Origin: Vibrio kanaloae
Lineage (GTDB): Bacteria; Pseudomonadota; Gammaproteobacteria; Enterobacterales; Vibrionaceae
Direction of reading: 5' to 3'
Length of the DNA stretch: 64,000 nucleotides
Assembly: GCF_024347535.1 (NCBI RefSeq)
Contig: NZ_AP025498.1
Span: forward strand, 310,001 to 374,000
Part shown: one piece after another, positions 1 through 8,189 of the stretch
Numbering within the stretch: the stretch's first letter is position 1
Layout: the number at the start of each line of letters is the position of its first letter
Translations under genes and position numbers: made by a program
The notes under the pieces: model-generated
What the model saw: the letters and a program-made list of their open reading frames with translations, nothing else
What the model was told of the DNA's origin: nothing
Databases searched by the model: none

Positions 1-416
1 AAGCGGGCATTGAGGTGAACAGAGGTATCATCGTTAACGAAGCAATGAGAACCAGCATACAAAATGTCTATGCGATTGGTGATTGTACTGAGATTCAAGG
101 CCAAGTAATGGCTTACCTACAACCCGCCGTATTGTCGGCCAGCATATTAGCTAAACAACTCACCACAGGAGAAGGCAAGCTAAGGCTGCCGCATATTATT
201 ACTAAGGTAAAAACACCCCGTTATCCTATTCAACTGGCAGGTAGAAATATTCAAACCGTTCAGAGTTGGGAAGCGAGGTTTGACCCGAAAGGGATTATTG
301 CCAAAGGCTTTAATGAATCTAACCAGCTTGTAGGATTTATTGTCACTGGTGAGCACACCCAATCTGCGTTTTCTCTGCTAAAGGAATTACAAATAAGTTC
401 ACCGCCACATGCATAA
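1..416 (+). CDS. norW: Nitric oxide reductase FlRd-NAD(+) reductase NorW, 3' part
   Basis: The frame is open from the window edge, so the start lies upstream and about 138 codons are visible. The product belongs to the FAD-dependent pyridine-nucleotide-disulphide/rubredoxin reductase family. NorW passes electrons from NADH to the rubredoxin centre of flavorubredoxin NorV, which reduces nitric oxide in the cytoplasm. The C-terminal FAD motif YAIGDC is present, followed by GQVMAYLQP and a KVKTPRYPIQLAG stretch. These match the end of E. coli NorW closely as I recall it, including the short helical tail ending in a FSLLKEL segment. norV should lie upstream. A terminator follows within 40 bases. 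The NorW call is preferred over a generic rubredoxin reductase because of the C-terminal domain. Confidence 0.83.
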   Translation, partial: AGIEVNRGIIVNEAMRTSIQNVYAIGDCTEIQGQVMAYLQPAVLSASILAKQLTTGEGKLRLPHIITKVKTPRYPIQLAGRNIQTVQSWEARFDPKGIIAKGFNESNQLVGFIVTGEHTQSAFSLLKELQISSPPHA

Positions 417-451
417 ACGCAGTTAAGAAAAGGCAAAGTAGAACAATAAAA

Positions 452-475
452 AAAACCAGTCAATCGACTGGTTTT
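452..475. terminator. Bidirectional terminator between norW and gltS
   Basis: A perfect 10-bp stem (AAAACCAGTC / GACTGGTTTT) with a 4-base loop lies between two convergent genes. An A-run precedes it and a T-rich run follows it, so it can serve both strands. Confidence 0.85.
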
Positions 476-501
476 CTTTGTATCAATTCTCTGTATTACC
501 A

Positions 502-1728
502 TTAACCTATAAACGAGATGTACCCTTGTAGGATGATCAGGTTAACAATATCGATAAAGAAGGCACCGACAATTGGCACTACCATGAACGCCTGTGGCGA
601 TGGACCGAATCGACTCACCAAAGACCCCATGTTCATTACTGCTGTTGGCGTTGCTCCTAAGCCGAAACCACAGTGGCCACCCGACATAACTGCCGCTTCA
701 TAGTTCGCCCCCATCACCTTAAAGGTCACAAAGTAAGAGAAAAGTCCCAACACCACCGCTTGAACACTAAGGATAACCAAGAATGGAATCGCAAGATCAA
801 AAATGTTCCAAAGCTTAAGGCTCATTAGTGCCATGGCTAAGAACAGCGATAATGACACGGTACCAAGAATATCGACCGTTTCACTGTCGGTTTTGTGCAG
901 CTTAGTCACTTCAAAAACATTAGTAATGAACACACCAATGAATAGCGCATACACAAAGTCAGGAATCATCAACCACGAAACTTCAAAAGTAGCGACCCAT
1001 TGTTCTAGGTATCTCGCACCAGTGATGCAGATAAGAAGAATGAAAAGAACCTCAATTACCTTCTTCGCCGTTACTTTGTCTTCTTCATATTCGTTGTAAG
1101 TCACCAACTCAGGGAAACGTTCGTGAGTTTGTGTACCAGTACCGTATTCAGACTCTAGGTTGTTTTTATCAATCAACTTTTGGGCTACCGGACTACCAAT
1201 AATACCGCCGATGATAAGACCGAAAGTCGCTGACGCCATCGCAATTTCTAGGGTGTTGGCAATGCCATAGGTCTCTGAAAAAGTTTGTGCCCAAGCGGCG
1301 CCAGTTCCGTGACCACCAGATAGCGTAATTGACCCTGCAATCAACCCCATCAAAGGTTCGAGACCAAGTGCCGTGGCGAGAGTTACACCCACACCATTCT
1401 GGATGATGATATAAACAGAGGCGACCCCTAGGAACAGAAATACCTTTGCCCCACCTTTTATCAACTGTGTGTAGTTAGCGGCAAGGCCGACGGTAGCAAA
1501 AAACATTAGCATGAATGTATTCTGTAATGGCAAAGAGAACTCTAGATCAACGCCATTAAAGTGTAGGGCTGTAATAGCAAAAGCGACGATCAAGCCGCCC
1601 ACAATGGGCTCTGGGATATTGTATTTTTTGAGAACCGGTAGCTTTGCATTTACAAAATTGCCTAGAAACAAAACACTAATCGCGATTAGGAAAGATTCTA
1701 GTGGCCCTATTGAAATTAATTGATTCAT
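502..1728 (-). CDS. gltS: Sodium/glutamate symporter GltS
   Basis: An inner-membrane carrier that takes up L-glutamate with sodium. The 408 residues are close to the usual length of about 400. Hydrophobic segments run throughout, with the family's two inverted halves. GGLIVAF appears near residue 45 and a glycine-rich SGGHGTG loop near 138. A second glycine loop, SGGHCGFGLG, lies near 350. These two loops form the conserved re-entrant motifs of the ESS family. The ATG is preceded by AGAGG at a normal distance. The gene stands alone, converging on norW. Its long upstream gap suggests its own promoter. Confidence 0.93.
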   Translation of the reverse strand: MNQLISIGPLESFLIAISVLFLGNFVNAKLPVLKKYNIPEPIVGGLIVAFAITALHFNGVDLEFSLPLQNTFMLMFFATVGLAANYTQLIKGGAKVFLFLGVASVYIIIQNGVGVTLATALGLEPLMGLIAGSITLSGGHGTGAAWAQTFSETYGIANTLEIAMASATFGLIIGGIIGSPVAQKLIDKNNLESEYGTGTQTHERFPELVTYNEYEEDKVTAKKVIEVLFILLICITGARYLEQWVATFEVSWLMIPDFVYALFIGVFITNVFEVTKLHKTDSETVDILGTVSLSLFLAMALMSLKLWNIFDLAIPFLVILSVQAVVLGLFSYFVTFKVMGANYEAAVMSGGHCGFGLGATPTAVMNMGSLVSRFGPSPQAFMVVPIVGAFFIDIVNLIILQGYISFIG

Positions 1729-2032
1729 ATAACCTCTATATTTTTACGTTCTCATATTCCCTAATGAGTCTAGTGACCTGTAATTATGTGTTGCTCCGCT
1801 TATATTTATGTAAATAGGTGAGAAGTTGTAGATTAGAAAAACGAGCACATTGCCGTGTTCGCTCTGTGCTATGTATGTAACGTGTTAACCTTTATCGAAG
1901 GTTTTTTAACAACAATCACCTCAAAGAAATACAAGCCGACAGAAATAATATCGCCGCTCAATACCTTTCTAAATGCCTAATAAAGCAAAAAGGAGCTACT
2001 GCTAGCTCCTTTTTTATTACCATTACAGGTAA
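1729..2032. other. Gene-free stretch between gltS and yibL
   Basis: This 304-base gap holds the upstream region of gltS (minus strand) and a terminator at 1987-2014. The terminator is an 11-bp stem AAAAAGGAGCT / AGCTCCTTTTT with a 6-base loop and T-runs on both strands. It serves the minus-strand yibL gene. No further gene or clear operator was seen. Confidence 0.7.
1987..2014 (-). terminator. Terminator of yibL
   Basis: An 11-bp perfect stem with loop ACTGCT lies 19 bases past the yibL stop. On the minus strand it runs into a T-rich tail. Confidence 0.8.
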
Positions 2033-2389
2033 TTAGAATTTTTTCGGGGCATAACCTGTCATAACCTCAATACGAAGCTCTTTACCAATCTTCGTCATTG
2101 GGTGAACAATCACTAATCCTTTTACAGACTTTTTCAGTTTCCCCATATCCGCTTGCTCAGCTTTGGTGATTTCACGGCTAAATGGCATATCAATCAGCGA
2201 TTTACGCTCTTGATTCACATCGAAGCTTTCTTTGTGTTTAAGCTGGGCAATTTTCTTCGTAAGTTTCTTAATCTCGTCTTCAAATTGACGAACAACAGGA
2301 CGATCATTACGAGTTTTAGCAGCCGCTAACTTGTGGCGACACTTGTCTAGACGGTTGTTAATTTGTTGAAGTTCGTTTTTAGCACTCAT
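2033..2389 (-). CDS. yibL: YibL family ribosome-associated protein
   Basis: A small basic protein of 118 residues, close to the E. coli YibL length of 120. The N-terminal half is a charged helical region (LQQINNRLDKCRHKLAAAK, then DEIKKLTKKIAQLKHKE), likely a coiled coil. The C-terminal half carries the conserved MPFSREITKAEQADMGKLKK and VVHPMTKIGKELR-like segments. The family co-sediments with ribosomes, and its exact role is unknown. The start ATG has an AGGAAA site 7 bases upstream. It is a single gene with its own terminator. Confidence 0.85.
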   Translation of the reverse strand: MSAKNELQQINNRLDKCRHKLAAAKTRNDRPVVRQFEDEIKKLTKKIAQLKHKESFDVNQERKSLIDMPFSREITKAEQADMGKLKKSVKGLVIVHPMTKIGKELRIEVMTGYAPKKF

Positions 2390-2501
2390 AATAATTTCCT
2401 AAGATTAAGCAAGCCAACTTGGATTGGGGCGCGGAGTATAGCACAAGGGTTTACGCGAACCGAAATTTATCTGATAAATCGCCCGCAGAACCAAACATAA
2501 G

Positions 2502-2888
2502 CTAAACCTTCACTTTGTACTGGAGGTCTTGAGCTTCATCTCCCGTCATGCCTCTAAAACCCCAACAGTGTGACGGCTGTTCTTTTATCGTAATTTCGAT
2601 ATCTAAAGGAGAGATACCTAACTGTTTTTCTATTTCTGAGAAAATCTTCTTAATCAGCCGTTTTTTGGTGTTAACAGCTCGACCTTCCATCATGTTGATT
2701 TCAATAACGGTGTAAGCTTCAGACCGCCCTTCAGGATAAAAAAAGTCATCTCTTTCTAATGGAACAAATCGATGCGCCCGCTTGTCATCAGGTAAACCCA
2801 TCTCACTGTTCAAACATTGCTGTAAAACATTAGAGAGCTGTAACTTAATAGGATTTAAACACTCTTTGATACCATAAATAACGATCAT
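2502..2888 (-). CDS. Tautomerase-superfamily protein without N-terminal proline
   Basis: A 128-residue protein beginning MIVIYGIKECL. It carries the tautomerase-fold features DDFFYPEGRSEAYTVIEINMMEGR and CWGFRGMTGDEA found in a proteobacterial tautomerase family. I moved the start to the second ATG because the AGGA site sits 7 bases before it, while it directly abuts the first ATG. With this start the residue after Met is Ile, not the catalytic Pro1 of 4-oxalocrotonate tautomerases. The molecular function is therefore uncertain. It stands alone between yibL and the stress block. Confidence 0.7.
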   Translation of the reverse strand: MIVIYGIKECLNPIKLQLSNVLQQCLNSEMGLPDDKRAHRFVPLERDDFFYPEGRSEAYTVIEINMMEGRAVNTKKRLIKKIFSEIEKQLGISPLDIEITIKEQPSHCWGFRGMTGDEAQDLQYKVKV

Positions 2889-3099
2889 GACCATTCCTTT
2901 GATGTGATGTCGGATAAAGAAATCTCCGTCAGATAGACGCTCACTATCTCACCTATCCATTCGCTTACTATTTAATCATATAACCTAATGGCATTCATGA
3001 AAGAAGGGATAAACAATGAATTTATTAACAGGTGCAACAAAAAATGCAGACCACCGATTTACACTCGGCCACTCCCCGATAAACCATGACTCATCAAAT

Positions 3100-3127
3100 T
3101 GATCGTACACCAAACTAGGAACGTATA
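3100..3127 (+). promoter_or_regulatory. Candidate ECF-sigma promoter of the LON-domain gene
   Basis: TGATCG, 16 bases, then CGTATA. This has the same architecture as the site before the sigma factor gene at 3827 (TGATCC, 16 bases, CGTAGT). TGATCC is the -35 element known for the RpoE-ChrR (ECF11) group. The site ends 37 bases before the gene's start, a normal promoter distance. Confidence 0.6.
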
Positions 3128-3163
3128 TCCCTAAGATGAATTTTATGTTTGAAGGAGTACTAT

Positions 3164-3775
3164 GTGCCTAAATCAGCTAAAAAAATACAGCCGTTAGATA
3201 ACACCGAATCAGAAGCACTTGACAGACTGCCAGTATTCCCGCTTCCTTTGTTTATTTTACCAAACGGTAGACAGAGACTACGCATTTTCGAACAGAAATA
3301 CTTGAAAATGGTCTCCAGTGCGTCTCAAGGAGGTGGGTTTATCATCGCCCCCCAAGATGCAGCAAAACCCAAAACACTCAGCTCATGGGGAACCAGAGTA
3401 ACGATAGTGGACTTCAATATTTCTGACGACAATATTCTTGAAATCGACGTTGAAGGCGTTCAATTAGTTAAGCTTAAGGATGCAATGCGTCAACAAGACA
3501 CTCTGATCACCAGTCGCTTTCAAAACTTGCCTCACTGGCCAGAGTTAAATGCCAAAACCCCAAATATCATGACCTCATTTCTTGTTCAGCTTTTCAGAGA
3601 AAATGAATCGATCAGAACGCTTTATCCAACACCTGACTTCGAAAATTCTCAATGGACTTGTGCAAGACTCTTGGAAATGTTGCCTATCCCTCTAGAAAAA
3701 AAAGCCGAATTTACTAGACCCGCGAGCTTTCCTTCTCTCGTTCCTTTTCTTAATCAAATCATTACGGGGCAATAG
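3164..3775 (+). CDS. LON peptidase substrate-binding-domain protein
   Basis: A 204-residue cytoplasmic protein made mostly of the domain found at the N-terminus of Lon. The segment LPVFPLPLFILPNGRQRLRIFEQKY near residues 25-50 is the typical LON-N signature. There is no ATPase or protease domain, so it resembles stand-alone YcfI/cereblon-like LON-N proteins and may bind proteins rather than cut them. The start is a GTG at 3164, chosen because GAAGGAG sits 7 bases upstream. An ATG two bases earlier is out of frame. The gene stands just before the ECF sigma gene and shares its promoter pattern, so it is probably a member of the same stress regulon. Its partner is unknown. Confidence 0.78.
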   Translation: MPKSAKKIQPLDNTESEALDRLPVFPLPLFILPNGRQRLRIFEQKYLKMVSSASQGGGFIIAPQDAAKPKTLSSWGTRVTIVDFNISDDNILEIDVEGVQLVKLKDAMRQQDTLITSRFQNLPHWPELNAKTPNIMTSFLVQLFRENESIRTLYPTPDFENSQWTCARLLEMLPIPLEKKAEFTRPASFPSLVPFLNQIITGQ

Positions 3776-3826
3776 ACACTTTTATTCACTATAATTTCGT
3801 ACAATAGAAATTAGTTTAAATTGAAG

Positions 3827-3854
3827 TGATCCTGAGCTTTACTTTCTGCGTAGT
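3827..3854 (+). promoter_or_regulatory. Candidate autoregulatory ECF-sigma promoter
   Basis: TGATCC, 16 bases, CGTAGT, placed 31 bases before the sigma factor start. It matches the 3100 site in -35 core, spacing and CGTA core. Autoregulation from a TGATCC promoter is known for the RpoE-ChrR group. Confidence 0.68.
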
Positions 3855-3885
3855 GTTAACCAAATTCGCATGATGGTCAGATACT

Positions 3886-4533
3886 ATGCAAGTGGAAATG
3901 AGAAGTTCAGGGAAAGGCAAGGAGCATGTCATTATTCCCGATAACAAATTACCTACCGAAACCAAAGTACCAGCAGAGCTTTCAAGCTGGTTGATTTTGG
4001 TTGGTACAGACCGAGACAAGCAGGCTTTTACTAATTTGTTTAAGTTTTTTGCTCCCAAAATCAAACGCTTTGGTATCAGTAAGTTGGGGAGCGAAGCTGC
4101 GGCTAACGAACTTGTTCAAGACTCAATGGCTAATGTTTGGAAAAAAGCACACCTCTATAACGAAGAGAAAGGCGCGGCAACGACTTGGGTGTACACCGTG
4201 ATGCGAAACGCTGCTTTCGATATGTTGAGAAAAGTGAAATCAAAAGCGGAACAAACCATTGCAGACGATATCTGGCCAATCGATTCAATGATAGCGGAAT
4301 CTCAAAACGAAGAGCTTCCATTTGGTGACCATCTAATGAGCCGTCATGTAATGACTCAGATAGAGAAACTACCTCTCGCCCAGAAAACGATTGTGAAAGG
4401 GGTTTACTTTCAAGAGCTATCACAAGAACAACTCGCTCAACAACTTGATGTCCCGCTAGGAACCGTCAAATCACGTCTAAGACTCGCTTTAGCCAAACTT
4501 AAGGTCCACATGGGAGAACAAAACCATGATTAA
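3886..4533 (+). CDS. rpoE: ECF sigma factor of the RpoE-ChrR (ECF11) group
   Basis: A 215-residue sigma-70 family protein. Region 2 runs from about residue 50 to 115 (DRDKQAFTNLFKFFAPKIK, then ELVQDSMANVWKKAHLY and TTWVYTVMRNAAFDMLR). Region 4 lies at about 155-205 (LPLAQKTIVKGVYFQELSQ, then VPLGTVKSRLRLAL). The next gene overlaps by 8 bases and encodes a ChrR anti-sigma factor, which places this sigma in the group that answers singlet oxygen in Rhodobacter. Photolyase and a CFA-like methyltransferase downstream fit that regulon. The start is not certain: ATG 3898 has AGTGGA before it, while ATG 3886 has no clear site. It is not the envelope-stress RpoE of gamma-proteobacteria despite the shared name. 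Confidence 0.88.
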   Translation: MQVEMRSSGKGKEHVIIPDNKLPTETKVPAELSSWLILVGTDRDKQAFTNLFKFFAPKIKRFGISKLGSEAAANELVQDSMANVWKKAHLYNEEKGAATTWVYTVMRNAAFDMLRKVKSKAEQTIADDIWPIDSMIAESQNEELPFGDHLMSRHVMTQIEKLPLAQKTIVKGVYFQELSQEQLAQQLDVPLGTVKSRLRLALAKLKVHMGEQNHD

Positions 4534-5215
4534 ACATCACCCAAATTTAAATATGTTGAAAAGCTTTGTTGGGGGTTCTCTCGCTGATTCCGTTTCTTTG
4601 ATTGTGGCGAGCCATGTTGAGCTCTGTGAACACTGCCAACAACAAGTTAATCAGTTAACAGCCGAAGCTGCCAACACTGTATTTGACACTGACAATTTAG
4701 AATTACCTCTGGGTCATAGAGAAATCAACACCTTTTTTTCTGATGATGTAGAGTTTGATTTAAATGCAATTGAATCAATCACCGCTGACTTATCTCAATC
4801 CGTTGAAATGGAGCCAGAAATACAGAAAATAACAGTAGCTAAAACCACTTTTACGCTTCCTAGAGCGCTTAACTCAGTCGCACTAAAAGACTGGATAAGT
4901 TTAGGGAAAATATCGAGAGCAAGACTCGATTTCGATGATGAGTCGCACCACACCAGTTTATTGCATATAGACAAAAATGGACAAGTGCCTTGCCACACAC
5001 ACAAAGGTTTTGAAATAACCCTATTGCTAGAGGGAAGCTTCGAGGACGAAATGGGAGTCTATAACAAAGGCGATTTCATCTGGTTAGACGGTAAACACAC
5101 TCATCAACCAGAAACTAAAGAAGGCTGTGTGTGTTTAACGGTTTCAAGCGACGCCATGCATTTCACTAAAGGCGTAAGTCAGTTATTCAACCCATTGGGT
5201 AAGTACATTTACTAA
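4526..5215 (+). CDS. chrR: ChrR family zinc anti-sigma factor
   Basis: A 229-residue cytoplasmic anti-sigma factor. The N-terminal zinc site is complete: His4/His5, His30, Cys34 and Cys37, which matches the ZAS arrangement of Rhodobacter ChrR. The C-terminal half is a cupin domain with likely metal ligands His157, His159, Glu163 and His191/His193 in PCHTHKGFE and KHTHQPE. In the family the cupin domain is needed for release of the sigma factor by singlet oxygen. The start codon lies inside the sigma gene with an 8-base overlap, so translation is probably coupled. No membrane segment is present. Confidence 0.9.
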   Translation: MIKHHPNLNMLKSFVGGSLADSVSLIVASHVELCEHCQQQVNQLTAEAANTVFDTDNLELPLGHREINTFFSDDVEFDLNAIESITADLSQSVEMEPEIQKITVAKTTFTLPRALNSVALKDWISLGKISRARLDFDDESHHTSLLHIDKNGQVPCHTHKGFEITLLLEGSFEDEMGVYNKGDFIWLDGKHTHQPETKEGCVCLTVSSDAMHFTKGVSQLFNPLGKYIY

Positions 5216-5298
5216 AAGTAAGTGTGATTCAGGTATACAGAACGGTATAGAGACCAATAAATAAATAGTCTAAAATTATATCGGCTTTTTAAAATCAT

Positions 5299-5334
5299 CA
5301 AGTTACAGAGCTGCTATGTACAGCTCTGAACTTG
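5299..5334 (+). promoter_or_regulatory. Long hairpin in the chrR-DUF523 gap
   Basis: CAAGTT-a-CAGAGCTG, loop CTATGTA, CAGCTCTG-AACTTG. This is a 14-bp stem with a single bulged A. No T-run follows (TTAAAT), so it is not a classical terminator. It lies in the 168-base gap that splits sigma/chrR from DUF523-phr, where no third TGATC-N16-CGTA site is found. It could be an attenuator, an mRNA end or a protein site. Confidence 0.55.
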
Positions 5335-5383
5335 TTAAATAGCCTAGACTAAATTAAACAGCACAGAGCGAAGGAGTTGGCCA

Positions 5384-6331
5384 ATGGACAAAAAAATCAA
5401 GATAGGCATCAGTGCATGTGTTGCCGGTCACAAAGTTCGGTTTGATACAGGACATAAACGTTCTCGCTTCTGCACAGACGACCTTGCAGAATATGTCGAA
5501 TTGGAACCAGTTTGCCCAGAAATGGCAATTGGTCTACCGACACCAAGACCAACCATTCGTCAAACTCGTCAACTAGATGACATCATCCATGTCTCTCGTC
5601 CAGACGGTTCCGGTGATGTAACCAATGAGCTTATTGAGTTTGGACAAAACTATTCAAAAAACAATCAGCACATTGCTGGTTTCATTGTTTGCCAAAAAAG
5701 CCCGACCTGCGGTATGGAACGAGTAAAAGTTTACCACCATCATGGCCGCGGTTCTGAATCGACAGGCGTGGGCATGTTCACCCAACAAATTATGGATGGG
5801 AACCCGTTACTTCCAGTTGAAGAGAACGGTCGCCTTAACGATCCGATTTTGCGCGAAAACTTCATGACACGAGTATTCACCTATCAAAAGTGGTTAGACC
5901 TTGTCGATGAGGGCGTGACTAAACACAAATTAATTCAGTTCCACAGTGCACATAAGTACCTAGTAATGTGTCATCACGTGGAAGGTTATAAGAGCCTAGG
6001 CAAGCTACTGGCCAGTAATGATTTAGAGATAGATGAACTAGCAGGTCAATACATTGAAGGCTTGATGACGGCGTTATCTCACCACGCGAACCGTGGTAGC
6101 CACGCTAACACCTTGCAACACCTTCAGGGTTACTTTAAAAAGCAACTGAGCAGCGCGCATAAGCAAGAACTTGCCAATCAGATAACCTCATTCCGCGAAG
6201 GTGTCATTCCTCTGTTAGTACCATTAACACTGATAAACCACTATCTAATGGAATACCCAAATGAATACCTCGAGTCACAAGTGTATCTAAACCCTCACCC
6301 ACAAGAACTTAAACTGAGGTACGGATATTGA
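5384..6331 (+). CDS. DUF523 and DUF1722 (YbgA-like) fusion protein
   Basis: A 315-residue protein with two domains. Residues 1-160 are DUF523, with GISACVAGHKVRFDTG, the VCPEMAIGLPTPRPT segment and CQKSPTCGMERVKVY; the conserved cysteines are kept. Residues 180-310 are DUF1722 (YbgA), with KWLDLVDEG, FHSAHKYLVMCH and NHYLMEYPNEYLESQVYL. YbgA/DUF523 proteins are often encoded next to photolyase, as here, where the stop overlaps the next start by four bases (TTGA). The biochemical role is unknown. The context argues for DNA or oxidative damage response. The ATG has GAAGGAG upstream. Confidence 0.85.
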   Translation: MDKKIKIGISACVAGHKVRFDTGHKRSRFCTDDLAEYVELEPVCPEMAIGLPTPRPTIRQTRQLDDIIHVSRPDGSGDVTNELIEFGQNYSKNNQHIAGFIVCQKSPTCGMERVKVYHHHGRGSESTGVGMFTQQIMDGNPLLPVEENGRLNDPILRENFMTRVFTYQKWLDLVDEGVTKHKLIQFHSAHKYLVMCHHVEGYKSLGKLLASNDLEIDELAGQYIEGLMTALSHHANRGSHANTLQHLQGYFKKQLSSAHKQELANQITSFREGVIPLLVPLTLINHYLMEYPNEYLESQVYLNPHPQELKLRYGY

Positions 6332-7743
6332 GCGATATTTTATGGATACGACGAGACCTAAGGATTCACGATAATCCCGCTCTCGTCGCTGCAATTGAAA
6401 GCGGCGTAACTATCGCCGTTTTTATCTCTACCCCGCAGCAATGGCAACGGCATCACCTAGCACCAATCAAAGCAGATTTTATCTACCGCCACCTCAAGCA
6501 GCTAGAATCACAGCTCTCGGAGTTCGGTATCACTCTGCTGCACCTCAAAGCCACTGATTTTAACGACCAAGCCACAAAACTAGTCGACTTATGTAAACAG
6601 CTCGATGCGACATGTGTCTACGCAAACTCAGAGCCTGAGGTTGATGAACAAGCTCGCGATCAAAAGCTGATTTCAAACGGCCTAAACCTGAAGGTAAGCG
6701 ACTGCGATGTAATGCTGCCACTAGGTAGCGTTCTCAACAAACAAGGTGAGATGTTCAAAGTCTTTACACCCTTTAAGAACGCTTGGCTAAAAGAAGTTCA
6801 GGTAAAAGGCATCATCTGTAACCCTGCTCCTTTCGTGCCTACTGAGTTTTCACAAGAACAGCTTCCTGATGACTTAAAAGCCTTAAAAATATCCGCTGAC
6901 TATGATTTCGACTTTCCTCGTGTTGATTCAAGTCGCTGGCCATTAAGTCAAGACGTGTTAAAAAGTGTGATTCCCAACTTCCTAGCAAACAAAGTCAACG
7001 ACTACGCGACGTTTAGGGATATTCCTTCGATTAAAGGCACTTCAGGGTTGTCACCCTATTTAGCAATAGGAGCGATCAGTCCGAGGTGGCTAGCGATTCA
7101 ATTGATTCAGCAGCAACCTGACCTATTATTTGACACTCAATTACCTGCCTTTTCTTGGCTTAATGAATTGATATGGCGAGATTTCTATAAACATCTGATG
7201 TTTCACCACCCTGATTTAGTGAAAGGTTCTAATTTCCAGCCCAAATACAACGGCTTAGATTGGCATCAAGACCACCCAAGCTTCAAAGCATGGTGTGAAG
7301 GTAAAACGGGTTATCCATTGGTTGATGCCGCAATGCGTCAATTAGTTGAGACTGGCTGGATGCACAACCGGTTAAGAATGGTGGTGGCGAGTTTCCTGAC
7401 CAAGCATCTACTCATTGACTGGCGCTGGGGCGAGCGATTCTTTATGTCGCACCTTATCGATGGTGATTTTAGTGCCAACAATGGTGGCTGGCAATGGGCG
7501 TCAAGTACCGGCTGTGACGCTCAACCTTACTTTAGAATTTTCAACCCAATCACTCAAAGTGAAAAGTTTGATCCAAAAGGCATTTTTATTCGTAAGTACA
7601 TACCAGAGCTGCAAAATATCCCTGATAAGCATGTACATTTCCCACATGACTTTATCGCTAAAAACGGAATAGACAGCGAATACTGGCAACCCATCGTCGA
7701 ACATAAAGAAGCACGATTGAGAGCCTTAGCCTTTTTCAAATAA
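6328..7743 (+). CDS. phr: Deoxyribodipyrimidine photolyase (CPD class I)
   Basis: A 471-residue light-driven DNA repair flavoenzyme that splits cyclobutane pyrimidine dimers. The N-terminal antenna-binding domain starts ILWIRRDLRIHDNPAL. The C-terminal FAD domain has WLNELIWRDFYKHLMFHHP near residue 275 and the long signature GYPLVDAAMRQL, GWMHNRLRMVVASF, then WRWGERFFMSHLIDGDFSANNGGWQWA near 380. The Asn-Gly-Gly-Trp-Gln-Trp segment is typical of folate-type class I photolyases. The likely start is TTG, supported by GAGGT 8 bases before and the overlap with the DUF523 stop. Cryptochrome function is less likely because the neighbouring genes are repair and oxidative stress genes. Confidence 0.93.
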   Translation: MSDILWIRRDLRIHDNPALVAAIESGVTIAVFISTPQQWQRHHLAPIKADFIYRHLKQLESQLSEFGITLLHLKATDFNDQATKLVDLCKQLDATCVYANSEPEVDEQARDQKLISNGLNLKVSDCDVMLPLGSVLNKQGEMFKVFTPFKNAWLKEVQVKGIICNPAPFVPTEFSQEQLPDDLKALKISADYDFDFPRVDSSRWPLSQDVLKSVIPNFLANKVNDYATFRDIPSIKGTSGLSPYLAIGAISPRWLAIQLIQQQPDLLFDTQLPAFSWLNELIWRDFYKHLMFHHPDLVKGSNFQPKYNGLDWHQDHPSFKAWCEGKTGYPLVDAAMRQLVETGWMHNRLRMVVASFLTKHLLIDWRWGERFFMSHLIDGDFSANNGGWQWASSTGCDAQPYFRIFNPITQSEKFDPKGIFIRKYIPELQNIPDKHVHFPHDFIAKNGIDSEYWQPIVEHKEARLRALAFFK

Positions 7744-7757
7744 TTAGAGTGAGTATT

Positions 7758-8189
7758 ATGGATAACTCTCTATGGCTTGATAACTTTCTCAACATGTATC
7801 GAGAACTTGGTACCGAGAATTTTGATGTGCTGAAAACGGTGTATCATCCAAAAATTGAATTCCAGGACCCACTGCATCAAGTCAGTGGGATCGAAGCACT
7901 GACGCACTATTTTGAGAACCTATATTCCCAAGTAACCAGCTGCTACTTTCACATAGAGCACAAGTTTGAGGTGAAAGATGAGGCGTCTATATATTGGACA
8001 ATGCAGTTTGCTCACAAGCAGTTGAATGGTCAAAAGCCTATCGAAGTTCAAGGCCACAGCCATATCAAAATGCTCGATGACCAAGTGATCTATCACAGAG
8101 ACTACCTCGACGTCGGCTCTATGTTGTATGAACACATTCCAGTGTTAGGCTGTGCCATCAAATCCATCAAGAAAAGAGCGAGCCGATAA
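7758..8189 (+). CDS. NTF2-like (SnoaL-type) protein
   Basis: A 143-residue single-domain protein with the NTF2-like cone fold pattern: an N-terminal helix (WLDNFLNMYRELG), YHPKIEFQDPLHQVSG, and a C-terminal HSHIKMLDDQVIYHRDYLDV strand pair. NTF2-like proteins can be isomerases, cyclases or binding proteins, and no catalytic residues allow a firm choice. I start at ATG 7758 with AGAGTGAG upstream rather than at GTG 7749. It follows phr by 14 bases and its stop overlaps the next ATG (TAATG), so it is the first gene of the lipid-modifying part of the operon. Confidence 0.75.
   Translation: MDNSLWLDNFLNMYRELGTENFDVLKTVYHPKIEFQDPLHQVSGIEALTHYFENLYSQVTSCYFHIEHKFEVKDEASIYWTMQFAHKQLNGQKPIEVQGHSHIKMLDDQVIYHRDYLDVGSMLYEHIPVLGCAIKSIKKRASR

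Noticed and set aside
5225..5250. TGATTC and GGTATAG near the start of the chrR-DUF523 gap as a third ECF promoter
   Set aside because: Core and spacing do not match the other two sites (no CGTA 16 bases away).
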